Origin: Takakia lepidozioides
Taxonomy: Eukaryota; Streptophyta; Takakiopsida; Takakiales; Takakiaceae
DNA length: 64,000 bases
Direction of reading: 5' to 3'
NCBI GenBank assembly: GCA_030704615.1
Contig: CM060733.1
Span: forward strand, 19,282,001-19,346,000
Notes under the pieces: model-generated
Told to the model about the DNA's origin: nothing
The model's input: the letters and a program-made list of their open reading frames with translations, nothing else
Database searches by the model: none
Translations under genes and position numbers: made by a program
In this document: one piece after another, positions 46,320 to 60,984 of the stretch
Numbering within the stretch: position 1 is the first letter of the stretch
Layout of the letters: every line of letters starts with the position of its first letter

Positions 46320-48453
46320 CACTCAGGCGGTTTTGGGTTCAATTTTTTTGTAACAGTGGTACCTTCTCTTGGCTTGTTTGAAAGGGGGTTAATTTTCCCT
46401 GGTCCTGAATTCTGTTGATCCCCAGGTCTCCCTTCTTAAAATACTCTAATCCAGGGAAAAACAAAACAGCAGTATGCAGACATGAAGGCCAGGTGTTCTT
46501 TGGTTTTGGATCAACATCAAGGCTACCCTTTAGCATATTTTCTATGACTTACTGGTTGAAGGTCATAAGATGTGGGGGAGTGGTACTGAAAACAGTATGC
46601 AGATGCAGATGTTCTTAGAGCAGGAGGACAGCCCTCCTCGCGCAATTTGATGCAGAATGGGCTCATCTTGAAATACTTTGCAAACTCGAGGGAGACAGAG
46701 GGGCACTTCGACCTCCTCTCGAGGGGGTATCTTCTTGCCACTGGGCTTCGCCAAGGGATCCAAAAGACAGGGACATTAATTGGAGGAACCGAAAGAATGG
46801 GGACTCCAAAGTCCGAGCTCATTTCAGTTTTTGAGGCTCTAAGGCAGAAGGGTTGATAGATTTTAGTGCTAATCCTGGTGACACCTTCCCTGGCCTTAGG
46901 TTCCTTAGGTTCTCCTTCATTTCCTCTTGGGAGCTGTTCCTTACTGCTATTGATCTTGCTGTACGCTCCCCTTTCATTATTTCTCCCCTTCTCTGACTTT
47001 TTTCTTGGATTATGAAGACATTTAAATAACCATAATGGTTATGGTATGGAAAGTTGATTCCCATTTGCAAAGGGAAGTTATGGTAGGCTTCAGTTTTCTG
47101 GCTTGTTCCAAATGAAGCCTCCCCTTTAAAACTGGAAGCCAGGATTGCGAGTAGAGCATAGCCCTAGGTGGCAGTTTCCCGGGTGCTACCCTATTGCTTG
47201 CGATGTACATGCCTCATGGCCTTCTGTCTTGGTTATTTTTTTCCAAGATACCCATTTAAAGGGCCTCTGTCCCCTTTCGTTTTAAGAAAAAAAAGATATG
47301 AATGGAACATCTGAGGGGTCCATCTGCAACACATTCTTCATTGGACTCCAAATTTCTCATTCTGTACTATTGAAATGCCACTTTTTCCAAGAGAAAACAA
47401 ACCATAAAGCACAGTCTGGCCAAAAAACTCTGGCATTCATTGATGAACTAGGCTCAGTGGCAATGATCATTCATTTTACTTATAAAAGAGGTTCATAGCC
47501 CGAATGTTCCTGTCATTCAAAAGCACTGAATTGGTGTGTGAAGGGCACAAGTTCTCCTGCAGCTTCTTTCTGCCTCTTGTAAACAACATATTTGTTGATC
47601 TGCATCAACTCAGGAAGTATGAAGCACCTATTAAATCAGCACAATCAGTCCACCACCCACTGAAATTTCAGAAGACAAATTTACCTCAAGTCAACATGGT
47701 AGTTACAGCAGAATTAATCTCATTCTCTTATCATGGATGTCTTCAAGAGGGAGCTTAATGAAAAGGCCTATCAAAAAAATTCACTGGGGCCCTTCTCCCA
47801 TATAGCAGTGGAATGAAATCAGACCCTGAAGTTTGATTTCGGTTCTGTTGTTTCACACCTAAGCCAGTATCCCCCATCAACCCATTAGAACCCAGGCTTC
47901 GATATGAAGACTGGATGGTGGAATTCTATTGCTTGTGAACTGCAAAAACTTCCCAGCACTGCCAACAATTATGATACTGGACCTCTAGACAATCCATACG
48001 CACAAATTGAAAATAAAGCAGCTGCTATTATGGGACCAAAACAAAACAAAAAAGAGGTTTCAAACCTCAGTGTGGACAGAACTCGCACTGGCAAATCAGT
48101 CCCTTAACCACCTAGACTACTCTAGTATAACCATATAATGTCTCACACTGAGGTACCTCATATAGATCCCCTACAGTGCTGTGCTGCGACCACTGTGTAT
48201 AATGCTATGACTTTGGAACTACGTTAACTGACAGCCAATGGTTCACAGACATTTCCCTCTTCTGCTGCACTCCTGTCTTTACTGTGTGAATCTCTCTCCT
48301 TCTACAAATTACATGTAACCACCCTCTGTAATCATGGCACTTGAAGCCAAGTCGAACCCTTCTTACAAAAGCCCGCTACTACATATAGATGCCACAGCCG
48401 AAGCTTCAATGAGCCTCACACCCCGAGAAGATCTGCAAAAACTCTCTAATAAA
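46320..48453. other. Spacer between RPS29 and the MLF-like gene
   Basis: Open frames at 46523-46822 (-) and 46647-46856 (+) overlap each other and carry no known motif. I see no gene or repeat I can name. Confidence 0.35.
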
Positions 48454-51400
48454 CTATTCGCGTTTAGCTCCAGATAGGTTCAAAGGCCAACCCCCACTTG
48501 ATGGTAGTGCCGCTCGAGACCTGGTTCCAGAGCCTGCAACACCCATACAGCAACAGTCTTAACACTCAATCAAGATAGGAAGGAATCAGAATACGTCCAA
48601 CTCCATAACGTTGAGGCATCAACGCAACAAATTTAACACCATGAGTTCTGTGAAGATTTAGCACTATCAAGACAGGGACGCCTGAGCTTACCAGGTAGCT
48701 ATTTTGCTACAGCACTGTAGCTACAAAATACATGGTTCAGATGCCTGAAGCCCTACATTGAGGGTTCCGGTGTGGAAAAAAATCCTATGGGGGCATTCCC
48801 ATGTTGATTTGCATCACTAAAGCTTATTGAGTCTGAGATAGCCTTTCAATTGGCAATTAGAAAGTGCTCACCTTCTAACAAGAGGAGGCACAATCAGGTG
48901 CAATCTGAGGTGCAATCTACATTAGCTTTGACAGGCGTGTTTCTAGGAAATTGAATATGATCTACTGCTCAAGTAAATCAGCATGTCTGCTGTTATTTCA
49001 AAACACAACTCCAGTGCTTTAAGCCAAAGCCCAGAGAACAACCCCTCCTGTACATGGTCAAACCTCTGAAATGCTTGTCAAGCGCTCAGCAACTTCTAAT
49101 CCCCATTTTTTCATGCAGAAGAGAGATAAAAATAGACACTGAAACAATAGACAGAAATAAGCTGTCTTTGTCCTCTTCAAATATCTAGCTTCCTAGGCCC
49201 CCAGAAACACTTACCACCATTGCTGCTACCAATGGCCTGTGATCGATTCTTGCCCCATCGAGGAAGCGTCTTCTCCCGTTCCTCCCATGTCCTTTCAAAA
49301 TCTGGCACTTCCTCTGCACATCAATGGCACAATCGAGTAACGCAACTCTCATAAGCTAAAAAGTCAACAAACAAAAATCTGATGTATGAAGAGAATGATA
49401 TCAACACCAGTGGCCTTCCACATTACCCTGGCAGCATGCAAAGCAACTTTGTTCCCAAAGATGAAGAGATAACTAGGTGTGCAGACAACAGACCTTCCTC
49501 CAGATTATGCAGAGTTTCCAGACTATCCTCTCGACCTTCAGATGTACGTTTACGAGTTATTGAGCGGCCCTGTGCGAGACAAATAATACAGAAGTTAGAA
49601 GCACGAACCATCTTTCATTTCAGAAATGTGCTAAGTGTGAAGGTGTGTAAGAGTGCAAACACGAGAAATCTCTCAAGTCACACAATACAGACTTGAATTA
49701 AGCCGAAATTCAACACTTTGGCCTCCAAACCGTTGTGAACCTTAAAAATAACATGATTGACATCAGACCACTTCACATCATTTCACATAAGGAAACAGAA
49801 CAAGAACGGGAACTACACCTTTTCACCAACACCTCGGGAATGGCGTTTTGTCTCATATCCCGTCGCAGAGTCTTTCTCCTGGAACTCCTCTTCCACAACC
49901 TGTCATTCATTGCATAAACAAAACCTCAAATCCTAATCGGAACTGAGACACTTGGCACAAGCCAAAGTTGAGGAGCCATGTATGCAGGTCTAACAGAGAA
50001 ATACAAAACATTCTAGGAGAGACAATCCAGAAAGATACTAACAGTGAGAAAATTTTGAGTCAAGCTACGGGGACAGCAGTTGCAGTCTGCACGGTGGAGA
50101 GTAGATGATATCTACCATTCATTCCTGCTGAGATCACATTATTATTTGTTCAGTGCACCTTACCAATTTACATCATGACGAGCTCAACCTGAATGGTCAC
50201 TCAATCACACAGTTTGCAGTGTCCTCTTCATATTGCAAATTCACATAGCACCCAAACAGAAGCAATCCGCCTTACAAGTGGTCGTAGGTTCAAAGAAACA
50301 TAGGTGTACGTTGGATGTCACCCATTATGGCCAACCCAGCCATAAAAAGGGGGTACGCAGGGTCAACCGGCTACTTAATGTGTGGGTACCTGGGGACTTT
50401 TGAGTCCTAGGGGGAGGGTTGGGCAACCGAGTTGCCCCAGTTACGGCCGTTAGCAGGTGTCCGCCTTCCAAACGGAAGGCAGTTGCCCTTCAGGGTGAAG
50501 TGACACCATAAGATACGCTTGCTTCGGCAAGTCTTCCTTCTTTTTTCTTTTTTGTACATGGCAGCACTTTACCAACCTCTACATCTACTTACGACATTAA
50601 TCACGGAGCCAAAAGGTAGAGAACACGCAAAGGGAGAAAGGCAGACATTGGTGAGAAGATAGATTTACCCCATCAGGACCCATGCGCCTGGAGGCAGAGG
50701 AGGAATAGTGGATGCCCTTGGGGCCGCCATATGTAACAGATGAGCTCTGGAAGCTATAGCTCCGCACATTGCCATTGCGCGATGTCGATAATGGGCCTTG
50801 TCGCACCACATTCCTGCTCGACCGAGAGCTCTGATCTCCTGCTCCAACCAACTTCAACCCAGATTATTTTCATGGATAGAGAGACACAAAAGAGATTGAT
50901 GGACCTTATGCTGGCAACAGTGACTAAACCTAGTCACCACACCCGCACCCCACCATACTACATCCACAAAGGCTTGTTAGACCAGCTTGTGGGACAACCT
51001 TTCAACTTGGGTTCTGAAGAGGACAGAAATGTGGAGTGAAGAAGAAATACATCAGTAACACTACCTCTCTGATGGCTGTGAAATTGAGATGATAAAGCAA
51101 AATGTCCCAATACCCATGGAGAACAAAGGTCGGAATGTAACCCTCACATTAACACCTTAATCCATGCTATCATTGGGTCAGTAAAGGTTGTGTGACAGGG
51201 ATCTCAGAGCTTTCCCTCAAGGTGCAGATTTGGGACCAACTTCTAAATCACAAAGGACAGGGCATGGCAGATCCATGTGAGAATGTCTGGCAGATTTGAA
51301 TGACTCTGCGGAAGACCAGATACTCATGTTCAGATAAGCACGCATCACAGATTAAACAGCCAGCATCAGTATGGAGGGTCCAACTTCATCGTGTCACAAT

Positions 51401-53551
51401 TTCAAGGCCGAAAAGCATGCCAAAGAAGGCTTTGTCATGCTCATAGTGTGAAGTACAAGGAAATAAACTGCTGCGTTGAGTCAATCAAATGAAAACCTAT
51501 CGAACCTGACCACGAGCACATGACAAGGCTGTTCTTTATGTAGGATACATACCTGACTTAACTTCGTCATCTGGGTGCTCAATGATTGGTTCCTGGCTTG
51601 ATCTGGACCGCACATGCACATCCCCAGTATCATGATCGTCTGGCAGCTCCACTATTATGGGGCCCCTCCGCTGCTCATCCTGCCAAGTGCATACATATCC
51701 TAGAACATCAACCTTCCCAATGGCAACAAAATTCCCATCTTGTAGTGTGACTGATCAATTGGTCTGGTCTTACTAGAAAGTAATCTGTTACTTTAAAAGA
51801 AGCTCACAATGTCCTCAATCAGATGCCCAGATAAATGTTCCACAGTCCATGTAGTTTGCAAACTGCAAATAGAATATACCCCACCACCCAGTCCAGCATT
51901 ACTTGAGACAAAAGTACCAGAGTTTGCACAGGTAATTTTTCAGAGACAATCTAGTCAAGACAAGGCCAGTGCCCAGAACTTGTGCTTCCCAGATCTACAC
52001 ATCATGACGACTACAAGCAACTCAACATTCTCGAAACAATTGTCTGCACCAGAGCACTATTACTCAGTAGCTCTGGCCAAAATGCTGTCCTCTGTGCCAT
52101 AGTATTCCAATCATGTACCGCGTTCAACCACACAACCCTGTCTGTACAAAACAATTTCAGGGTAATGTGGTCTACGAATGCAGGCGTAGCAGCACAACAT
52201 CATCTCAACGACAAGGTTTTTCTACATATAAAATAAGTATTTACTGTACAATGAGTAAGCAGAGCGTTATGGAAGTTTTCCTGGCAGTAGGGAGAAACTA
52301 ATGTCAAATAAGATCTTTAAAAATGGCCCAAATTCGATGAGTTACAGCCAACCCAAGTGTGTCACTGTCAGTACCCTAACAGGGTGTCCATTTGCTCGTG
52401 GCACACGCTGACCAGGAATTGCTGTGGGGGGGCGTGAATGGGTGTTCCCAACCTGCGGTGCAATCATAACCATACTGCTTCATTTAAGATGTGTTCCTTC
52501 TCAGTTTAACAATTTGGTCACAAAGATTTATTCCCCAATTTACTTATGTGCATCTTCACCGACGGAAACAAGCATGTCTCTTAAGCACAATGCGTTTAAA
52601 AACATTTGTGGTTGGTTTAGTATTTTCATTACCGTAGCGTTCATCAAGGACAGACACATTTCTGAAGCTTACCCATATCCTCAAACCATGATTGGGACTC
52701 GAGATACAAAAAAGAGAATTCCTCTATTTTGTTAAATTTTCAAGCCCTGACAGTCTCCAACTGAAAGGTTCAGTGATCCAGTTTACCACAGACACCTGCT
52801 GGCAGTTGGTAAAAGCCTGCTAGAATGGCATAGTGAGGCATGCACTAGAAGACATAATGTCAGTTGCATAATTGCTGATCTAAGATCGTACCCAAACAAC
52901 CGTTATTAGGTTGAGCTAAAATCAGTTGACCCCAACGTCCAATTCAGTCGTCGATATCACATCTAAGGGCGAACACAGACCTCCAAAGTCCCACTTAGTA
53001 ACTTTCAAACGAATATACCAACGACACTTTTGCCGGAACGATAATGGGCTGAAGGCTTGTAATCTCAGCACAAACCGTTCACCTTCTTCACAGTGACTTA
53101 ATTAACAAGCAAATGCTGTTCCACCAATTGCAAGCCACGTAAGGCGGCTAAAGATAGTTTGTTTCTCTTCAAGACACCTTTGTCATCTCTCCCCTGTAAA
53201 TTTTTACTCCAGAACGTCATATGAAAAGGCAATCAAACTTACCGGTTGCGAATTGTAAGGTCTCTGCTCAAGATATCCGCCTTGTGGCTCTTGCAGTGGG
53301 GCACGGAAAAAATTGTTTCCAAAGACCCCGTTCGACCCAAACAAGCCACCACCGGGGCCCAAGAGGCTGCCAAAAGGCCTTGTGAAGAAAGGATCGTTGA
53401 AGAAGGGATCGTTCTCAAACATATCAGGAAACATACCCCTGCGAGATCCTCCCAAGCCCATGCCCATCCCCATACCGAAATTGGCAAAGGGGTCTTGGAT
53501 CCCATCAAAGGGCCGGCGGTTTCCACCCCCATCCCTTCCCGGAGGCTGCAT
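48454..53551 (-). CDS. Myeloid leukemia factor (MLF)-like protein (seven exons)
   Basis: MLF-family proteins are conserved nucleo-cytoplasmic adaptors of uncertain biochemical role; plants have short MLF-like proteins. Minus-strand exons: 53551-53243, 51679-51553, 50838-50669, 49899-49819, 49569-49494, 49313-49215 and 48533-48454, all GT-AG and phase-consistent, giving 313 residues. Exon 1 is rich in Gly/Phe/Met (DPFANFGMGMGMGLGG, FENDPFFNDPFF), the typical MLF N-terminus. The core reads VTYGGPKGIHYSSSASRRMG, then DSATGYETKRHSRGVGEKGR and SITRKRTSEGREDSLETLHN, which are MLF hallmarks. The end is GTRSRAALPSSGGWPL and a short tail. The 5'-most ATG of the open frame was taken. The introns are long for this window (up to 1.5 kb); intron 3 (49900-50668) contains a SINE. 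Likely functional. Confidence 0.9.
50272..50556 (+). repeat. SINE inside MLF intron 3
   Basis: It shares its 3' body (AAGTGACACCATAAGATACG, GCTTGCTTCGGCAAG) with the copy near 7795-7970 and ends in a T-rich run. It lies antisense to the MLF gene and away from splice sites. Confidence 0.6.
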
Positions 53552-54930
53552 CTTTCCCCTCCTACTCCCCGATCAGACCTCAATTCAACCACCTCTTCCT
53601 GCACTCAGAATTGACACTCCGAGGCAAGAATCCACACCTCGCTGCAAATTGGTGGATTCCGAAGAAGACGAAGAAGAACAACAACGTCCCCTTCCTGTAT
53701 GGCGGTTCATAAAGGCCATACCATACCTAGCCCACCTTACACGTGCAAATACCTGCACATCTCAGCCGTCCACCTCCAATCATCCTACGCCCCAAATACT
53801 TTCAAAAACGTAGGAAGTTTTCAACAGATTACATTACGATACGACGCATCGGATCCGTCCAAAGATGGGATATTGGACGGTGCGATAGGACCCCCTATCT
53901 ATAACACTAGCACAGTCGGATCGTGGCTTATCTCGCTCACAGATGAATGATTTTCCACATCCATTTTTCGTCCACGCTGGGATGTACTTATACGTCACGG
54001 TGTACCTTGTAGCCACCGGATAGACGACATGTGGCCAAAGTGGATGTCAGCAGGCGTGGACGACGGTTTCCAGAAGACCTACCGATCCTGTACCGACCTT
54101 CCACACCTAACTACCTGCTTGCCCAACCAGTTCGGACAAGGTAGCAGGATTTGAAACCCTAGGAGCGCTCCCAAATCAGGCCATTGGGCAAATTTCATCC
54201 CCACAGAAAAGTGATATCTGGCGACTTAACTGAGGCCACACAGATAAAAGAACAGATGAAGTTTCTCTAACACACAGCCCCATCGAGGGGCCAATGGACA
54301 GTTGAAGGCACGTGTTGAAGTATTGAACTCAGGAACACCCAGGTTATGCACAGGTTACACACCTAGCTTGTTATATCCAAAAAAAGTGAACCTTACCAGA
54401 TTCACCTTGGTTACCATGTACATCAACTCAATAAATTGCAGAGAAAATCCACCATATGACTAGAGAGATTTTAATGTTTTAGTAGGGGTCTTTTTTGTTT
54501 TTGAATTTTGAAATGTATGAAATTTGAGCTTTAACCAAGCTATTTGAGCGACGGTAGATTTTTCTTGCTTCTGCCTCCCACATAGAAATCTGGTATTGTA
54601 TCCTAGCAAACTATTGTGAAAATTTGAAGCCGAACAATATTTGTTGGCCGTGCCCTCAGGCAGAGACTACGCATTTGGTTTCTCCCACTTGTCGCGGGAC
54701 CAACTTTTCCAAGGACCAATGTTTTTGTTGGATGACATAACAATGATTGTCATCCATTTTGAATTCTGTTCCGGAAGGGTCTAGGTTTTGATTGCAAGGA
54801 TTGGACATTTTTCACCTGATTATACGGCAATCACAACAGCTTGATCTCGACATGCAGACTCTATGCCCCTGCTCCGTTAGTTCTGCGGTGCATAGTATCA
54901 CCACGCAGTTTCGAAGTTTTCTTGTTGTCA
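53552..54930. other. Upstream region of the MLF-like gene and spacer
   Basis: 53552-53800 probably holds the MLF 5' leader and promoter. The remainder shows no gene. Sequence just before 54938 may include decayed exons of the aminotransferase pseudogene. Confidence 0.35.
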
Positions 54931-54937
54931 AGAGTTT

Positions 54938-56140
<1,203 letters not shown>

Positions 56141-57029
56141 AGGCTGCTTCTTGACACACATTGATCATTCAAGTTCTTGCCATCAACGATAAGCAATCTG
56201 CCATCAGCCATCAACTATAAGCCATAAGCAATCAGCAAAGGTCACTTGGCATTTGCCGAAGTGACAAAGCAAAAGCTCATAAATGATTACATATTAAATT
56301 TATTTATCAATTTCTATTGTCGTTTGTCTATATCATAATTTTAATGCAGTAATAATGTATATATACAAAATCCACAGTTTCAATAACAAATCATAGACAT
56401 TGTTTTAATTTTCCAAAATTGTTTCTTATATGACACAATAAATTTTCTTAAGTAATAATAAACTTATTTTTCCGATATGATTGGTTAAATGAGATGTATT
56501 ACGGCACCGTGTCATTCAACATTTAAAAGATCTGAATTCAAATGATTCACTACTGATTATACATCCAAGTTTTATATTCAGTACATGTAGTATACAAATA
56601 ATTTACGAAGTCATAGTACCAAAATATCAGATAGAGATAACTCAAATAGAGCATCCAATTATGCTATAGTTATCTCAGTTAATTTTGCTCAATTAACATA
56701 AATTAGTTTCAATTAACTCTGACTCAAGTGAGAGTACTAGAAATTACCATGGGTGTTTGCAACCCACGATCATGTGCTCGCCCCCACTCACTGCCTCAAC
56801 CGTCTCGGTTGACAGGGAGGTAGCACTATCCAATGGGAGTGCAGAAGTAGCCATCAATACTTGCAATCTCCGTTGCTCAGCCATGCACAAGGCAATGACC
56901 CATGTCAAGCAATTTATCCATTGCTTGACCCAACACTTGGCGGCGTGATGCCTCTAACAGAGATGACACATCTGTAGTGCCAGTGACAAATCCTATTTTC
57001 CGCTCTCGCTTATCCGCATTGGGGAGGAG
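56141..57029. other. AT-rich spacer
   Basis: 56280-56740 is very AT-rich and shows nothing. 56740-57029 leads into the retroelement protease fragment and may be its degraded upstream coding part. Confidence 0.35.
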
Positions 57030-57405
57030 GTATAGGCCACTGCGGGTCTTGTTGGACTCGGGAGCATAGCCATTGATGTTGGGAAGAGCAGCAATTGCAG
57101 GCTTAGGCCTTACAGAGGCGGATTTGGAACCTTGCCCTTTCCAAATTCAAACATCTTTGGGCGGTTCAGAGAAGGCACGAGGGATTACACGCCATGAGCT
57201 CTTCGTTCGATTGCAGCCGGATCATCCTACGGACGGCTCAGTTATGAGAGCTAAAGCCATTGTTACGGACGCGATGTCTTATGATGTGTTTGTTGGTGGG
57301 GTAGTGTTATACCCCATGGGATTCACTCTGGACTTTTGGGAGGAAACGACATCCTACAGGACGGAATGGCAGTCAAGAGATGGCCGACGTGCATTGCTCC
57401 CAGTG
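57030..57405 (+). pseudogene. Retroelement aspartic protease fragment
   Basis: The reading frame gives RVLLDSGA, then a TAG, then PLMLGRAAIAGLGLTEADLE and PCPFQIQTSLGG, AIVTDAMSYDVFVGGVVLYP and MGF. LLDSGA is the catalytic motif of retropepsin-like proteases and VFVGGVVL fits the later strand. The TAG replaces the residue after the DSGA motif. The fragment ends abruptly at the junction with the 134-bp repeats. From memory this protease type accompanies the C5-methyltransferase-bearing retroelement represented at 60985-62026, but here the two are 3.5 kb apart and in opposite orientation. Confidence 0.65.
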
Positions 57406-58080
57406 GCTAAGACCAAGCTGACTCTCTCTCTTGCACCAACGAGCTAACTTACAGATTTCAATGTGCATATCAGGCCCGAGTCTGAAAAGAGGGCAAAACA
57501 GGCTGAAATAGGTTGAAGAAGAAAGTGCCCTCACGGCCTGCTAAGACCAACCTGACTCTCTCTCTAGCACCAACAAGCTAACTTACAGAATTCAATATGC
57601 ATATCAGGCCCGAGTCTGATAAGAGGGCAAAACAGGCTGAAATAGGTTGAAGAAGAAGGTGCCCTCACGACCTGCTAAGACCAACCTGACTCTCTCTCTT
57701 GCACCAATGAGCTAATTTAACAAAATTCAATATGCATATTAGGCCTGAGTTTGATAAGAGGGCAAAACAGGCTGAAATAGGTTGAAGAAGAAGGTGCCCT
57801 CACGGCCTGCTAAGACCAAGCTGACTCTCTCTCTTGCACCAACGAGCTAACTTACTGAATTCAATATGCATATCAGGCCCGAGTCTGATAAGAGGGCAAA
57901 ACAGGCTGAAATAGGTTGAATCAGGAAATGAATCAGCGGGCTGCTAAGACCAAGCTGATTCTCCCAAGAACCTTGTAAACATCAGGAAGAATACCGTACT
58001 AACAGGAGCCAAAAGCCCACATTTGCAGGATGGACAAACTTCTTCACATCCTACATTAAGGAAAAGCCACACTGTAGTGT
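57406..58080 (-). repeat. 134-bp tandem repeat (four units) within a PDF-motif gene fragment
   Basis: Units start at 57406, 57540, 57674 and 57809 with GCTAAGACCAAGCTGACTCT, and a partial fifth starts at 57943. On the minus strand the unit reads GTGAGGGCAC...CAGCCTGTTTTGCCCTCTTA, the same as sequence at 62765-62830. 57950-58080 matches 62490-62630 in reverse (GATGTGAAGAAGTT, CCTAATGTTTACAAGG). So a PDF-motif gene piece was copied here and one segment then expanded. Confidence 0.75.
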
Positions 58081-59215
58081 GAAAAAGAAGGGGCATGAAA
58101 CCCTTCTGGTTAACTATAGTTAACTGTTTCTTGAGCAATGATCCACCTGCCCTATGACATCAACCTACTTGCTCTTTCTAAAATGACTCAAACCCTACTT
58201 AATTCATTCTAAATCTATTTATGACTAGAGACTTTATACCCTTATCCACGCCGCAGCGGAAGAGAAGACATGGACAGGGCTGAGGTTATCTAAATTGTTA
58301 TTGGGTCTCTTTAGTGAACAGATCATCATATATGCCAGGGTTCTTCTTCCCTACAGATGTCATCATTGGAAAATCACAGGGTGTATATTATGATCCTTAT
58401 ACAGATTCAAATCCTATCCACAGTGTAAACATATCAGAGATACCCCACTGCCCATACTTGGACTAGGTAAGTGATGCAAAAATATGTGTGCTACTGTAAA
58501 CCAGAATGCAAAGGCCCTAGTTTCTACACATCAGCTCTCCTTTTCCTTCTTTATTAATACTACAACTATCTAAGAAACAGATCCCCTTTGGCATGACATT
58601 GCTACCCCTTCATATCCTGCCCATGGATTGTACACTGATACATGGTGTTTTACATCATTCACATCTACTTAAATGAAAATGCAAAACCCTAGCTTCTCTA
58701 TTTCAGATTTCTCTTCTCTTTCCCTTTGCATGAAGAGGGCATGATATCACAGAGCCCCCACTTTTAACTCCTCCTTAAAACTGCATTTTAACTATTTGAA
58801 AGACCCTTATGCCCCACTGATTGTAGATCTCAGTCTATGAATGTTCCTAAGCTGATTGATACAAGCAGTAGGGAACAAATGCAGCCACCTGATATCTTCT
58901 TTCAGAAAAGCTACAGCCTACCCCCATAGTAGGTACATTGCCCTCTTCATATGTCATTGGCATTCTTCCCTACTATCCTTCATTTGTGTCCTCCTTCCAA
59001 CTAAGTTCAGCAGATGTTCAACAATCCTTTCACCATCTCTTCACACAAGACATCCCCTACTTTAATGATTGTACCGCTGGCATGAGCAACATCTAAAGGC
59101 AATACACCAGCAACACTTCACCAGCAGAGACACCCATTCCATAGCACTCAAGCACTTTCATGACCTCCTACTGTAATTCAGAATGTTGTTCCTTCTCCCA
59201 TGAGTATCAAACCCC
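58081..59215. other. Spacer without recognised features
   Basis: No credible coding sequence. CT-rich and AT-rich stretches look like decayed repeat sequence. Confidence 0.3.
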
Positions 59216-59550
59216 GCGATCGCGGTTGTCCCACCATCGTCCATGTCTTCATGCCCCGATTCTAGGGCTTGAGTCCCTGTCTGCCCCCTATCCCACCAGC
59301 TCCGCTCGTCATTGTACATTGAGAAAAGCCACACCTTGCGATCGCGGTTGTCCCATCACCGTGCACGCCTTCATGCCCCGATTCTAGGTCTCGAGTCCCT
59401 GTCTGCCCCCTATCCCACCAGCTTCGCTCGCCATTGTACATTGAGAAAAAGCCACACCTTGCGATCGTGGTTGTCCCACCATCGTGCACACCTTCATGCC
59501 CCGATTCTAGGTCTATGTCTGTCCCTATCCCACCAGCTCCGCTTGTCGTC
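59216..59550. repeat. Tandem repeat, about 122 bp x 3
   Basis: Units start at 59216, 59338 and 59461, each opening with GCGATCGCGGTTGTCCCA (GCGATCGTGG in the third) and containing CTTCATGCCCCGATTCTAGG. The third is slightly shortened. Confidence 0.85.
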
Positions 59551-59569
59551 TCTCATGATCAGACTCGAC

Positions 59570-60634
59570 ACTATAAGAAAACAAACATAGCTCTGTCATG
59601 TTTGTCTTTCACGATCAAACTCGACACAAAGAAAACAAACAGATGCCACAATGGCAGGGAAGACAAAAAAAACGCTAAGTCCCCTCACTCATGACTGGAT
59701 GGATGAATGTAGCGATAGATGGATGGATTTTGGGTTTTCCATCAACACACAAACCGCTAAAGTTTTTCGCCACAGAAGTAATACCAATCACTGGTGTGTA
59801 TGTAATCACTAACGCGTAACCACTGTCCGAGTGGTTCCAGTTACTAAATGGTCTGTAACCACTCACTCTACACCACTCTCAAAGTGGTACCAATCAACGG
59901 GGGTCTTTAACCACTCCAGATCTACGTATACTGTCCCCGTCCACGTGGAATAATATAGTTCATAATTAAATATATTTTGAAATGATAAATCTTAAATAAA
60001 AATTGAATTATTACACGTGGAGTAGCAAGTGGTTTCAATCACCTCCCATCACTCAGGTGTCTTCAACCACTCACAACCCACCACATAAGTAGTACCAATC
60101 ACTCACGTGTATGTAACCACTCACAAGCGCCCACTTGAAGAGTGGTTCCAGTTACAAAAGGGTCTTAACCACTCACATTCCACCACTGTGCAAGTGGTAC
60201 CAATCACTGGGGGGTCTTTAACCACTCCAGATCTACGTATACTATCCTCGTCCACGTGGAATAATATATTTTGAAATGATAAAAATCTTTAAAAAAAAAT
60301 ATTACACGTGGAGTAGAAAGTGGTTTCAACCACTTCCCATCACTGAGGTGTCTTTAACCACTCATAATTTATCACTGTACCCGTCCATGTCGGATATTAT
60401 CATTATTAGTATAAATATTTGACCAAATGTCGAATAATAAATATAAAATTAAATATTACACGTGGATTACTCAGTGGTTGAAACCACTTCCAACCAGTCC
60501 ATATGATGCCACCGTGGCATCATATCGGAATTAACCACTGACCAGTGGTTACCATTACTTGGAGTATTATAGAGTGATAAAAGACAAGAGTGGTTAAGGG
60601 GGCCAGTGGTTCTTCTGCGTTTTTCTTCTAGTGA
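59570..60634. mobile_element. Putative CACTA-like element rich in AACCACTC/GAGTGGTT motifs
   Basis: The right end reads TTTTTCTTCTAGTG, the reverse complement of CACTAGAAGAAAAA, a typical CACTA terminus. A left counterpart CACTATAAGAAAACAAAC begins near 59570. The interior has dozens of ACCACT/AGTGGT motifs and two related segments of about 300 bp (CCAGATCTACGTATACT near 59916 and 60218). The presumed 3-bp target duplications do not match, so the left end may be misplaced. Confidence 0.5.
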
Positions 60635-60639
60635 TTTCT

Positions 60640-60984
60640 CGCCCTTTAGGCTTCACATTATAACTTGTCAAATGAAGGTCATACCACAGCTGAATGCCAC
60701 ATGAAGGAGAAACACTGTACTATCTATAAAATGGATAACCATTCTACTGAGAATTGTTACTACAACAGAAAGACAGCTACAAGAGAACCTATGCAAGTGA
60801 GGGTGCATCAAGTGCAGCCCCAACCAAGAAGAAACAATGATCATGACCACTATGGTAGGCCTAGTGGATATAACAATGGTATGGCAGGGAGAGGTAATCC
60901 AAGAGGGAATAACTATCAGCCAGCCATTGAGCACAGTATGGTGACTCCTGGGGTAGTCCTGGTGGACAATCAGGATGGTGTGTT
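60640..60984 (+). pseudogene. Retrotransposon gag fragment with degenerate zinc knuckles
   Basis: The peptide reads SNEGHTTAECHMKEKHCTIY then KMDNHSTENCYYN, two CCHC-type knuckles in tandem followed by a Gln/Arg/Asn/Gly-rich tail. In both knuckles leading cysteines are lost (CYNC-type start reads HYNL; CTIC reads CTIY), so zinc binding would fail. The open frame runs on to 61060, but its last part is antisense to the methyltransferase and not gag. Confidence 0.65.

Noticed and set aside
53239-53813. Open frames of 120-166 codons on both strands around the MLF first exon
   Set aside because: They overlap the clear MLF exon 1 in other frames or strand and have no domain.
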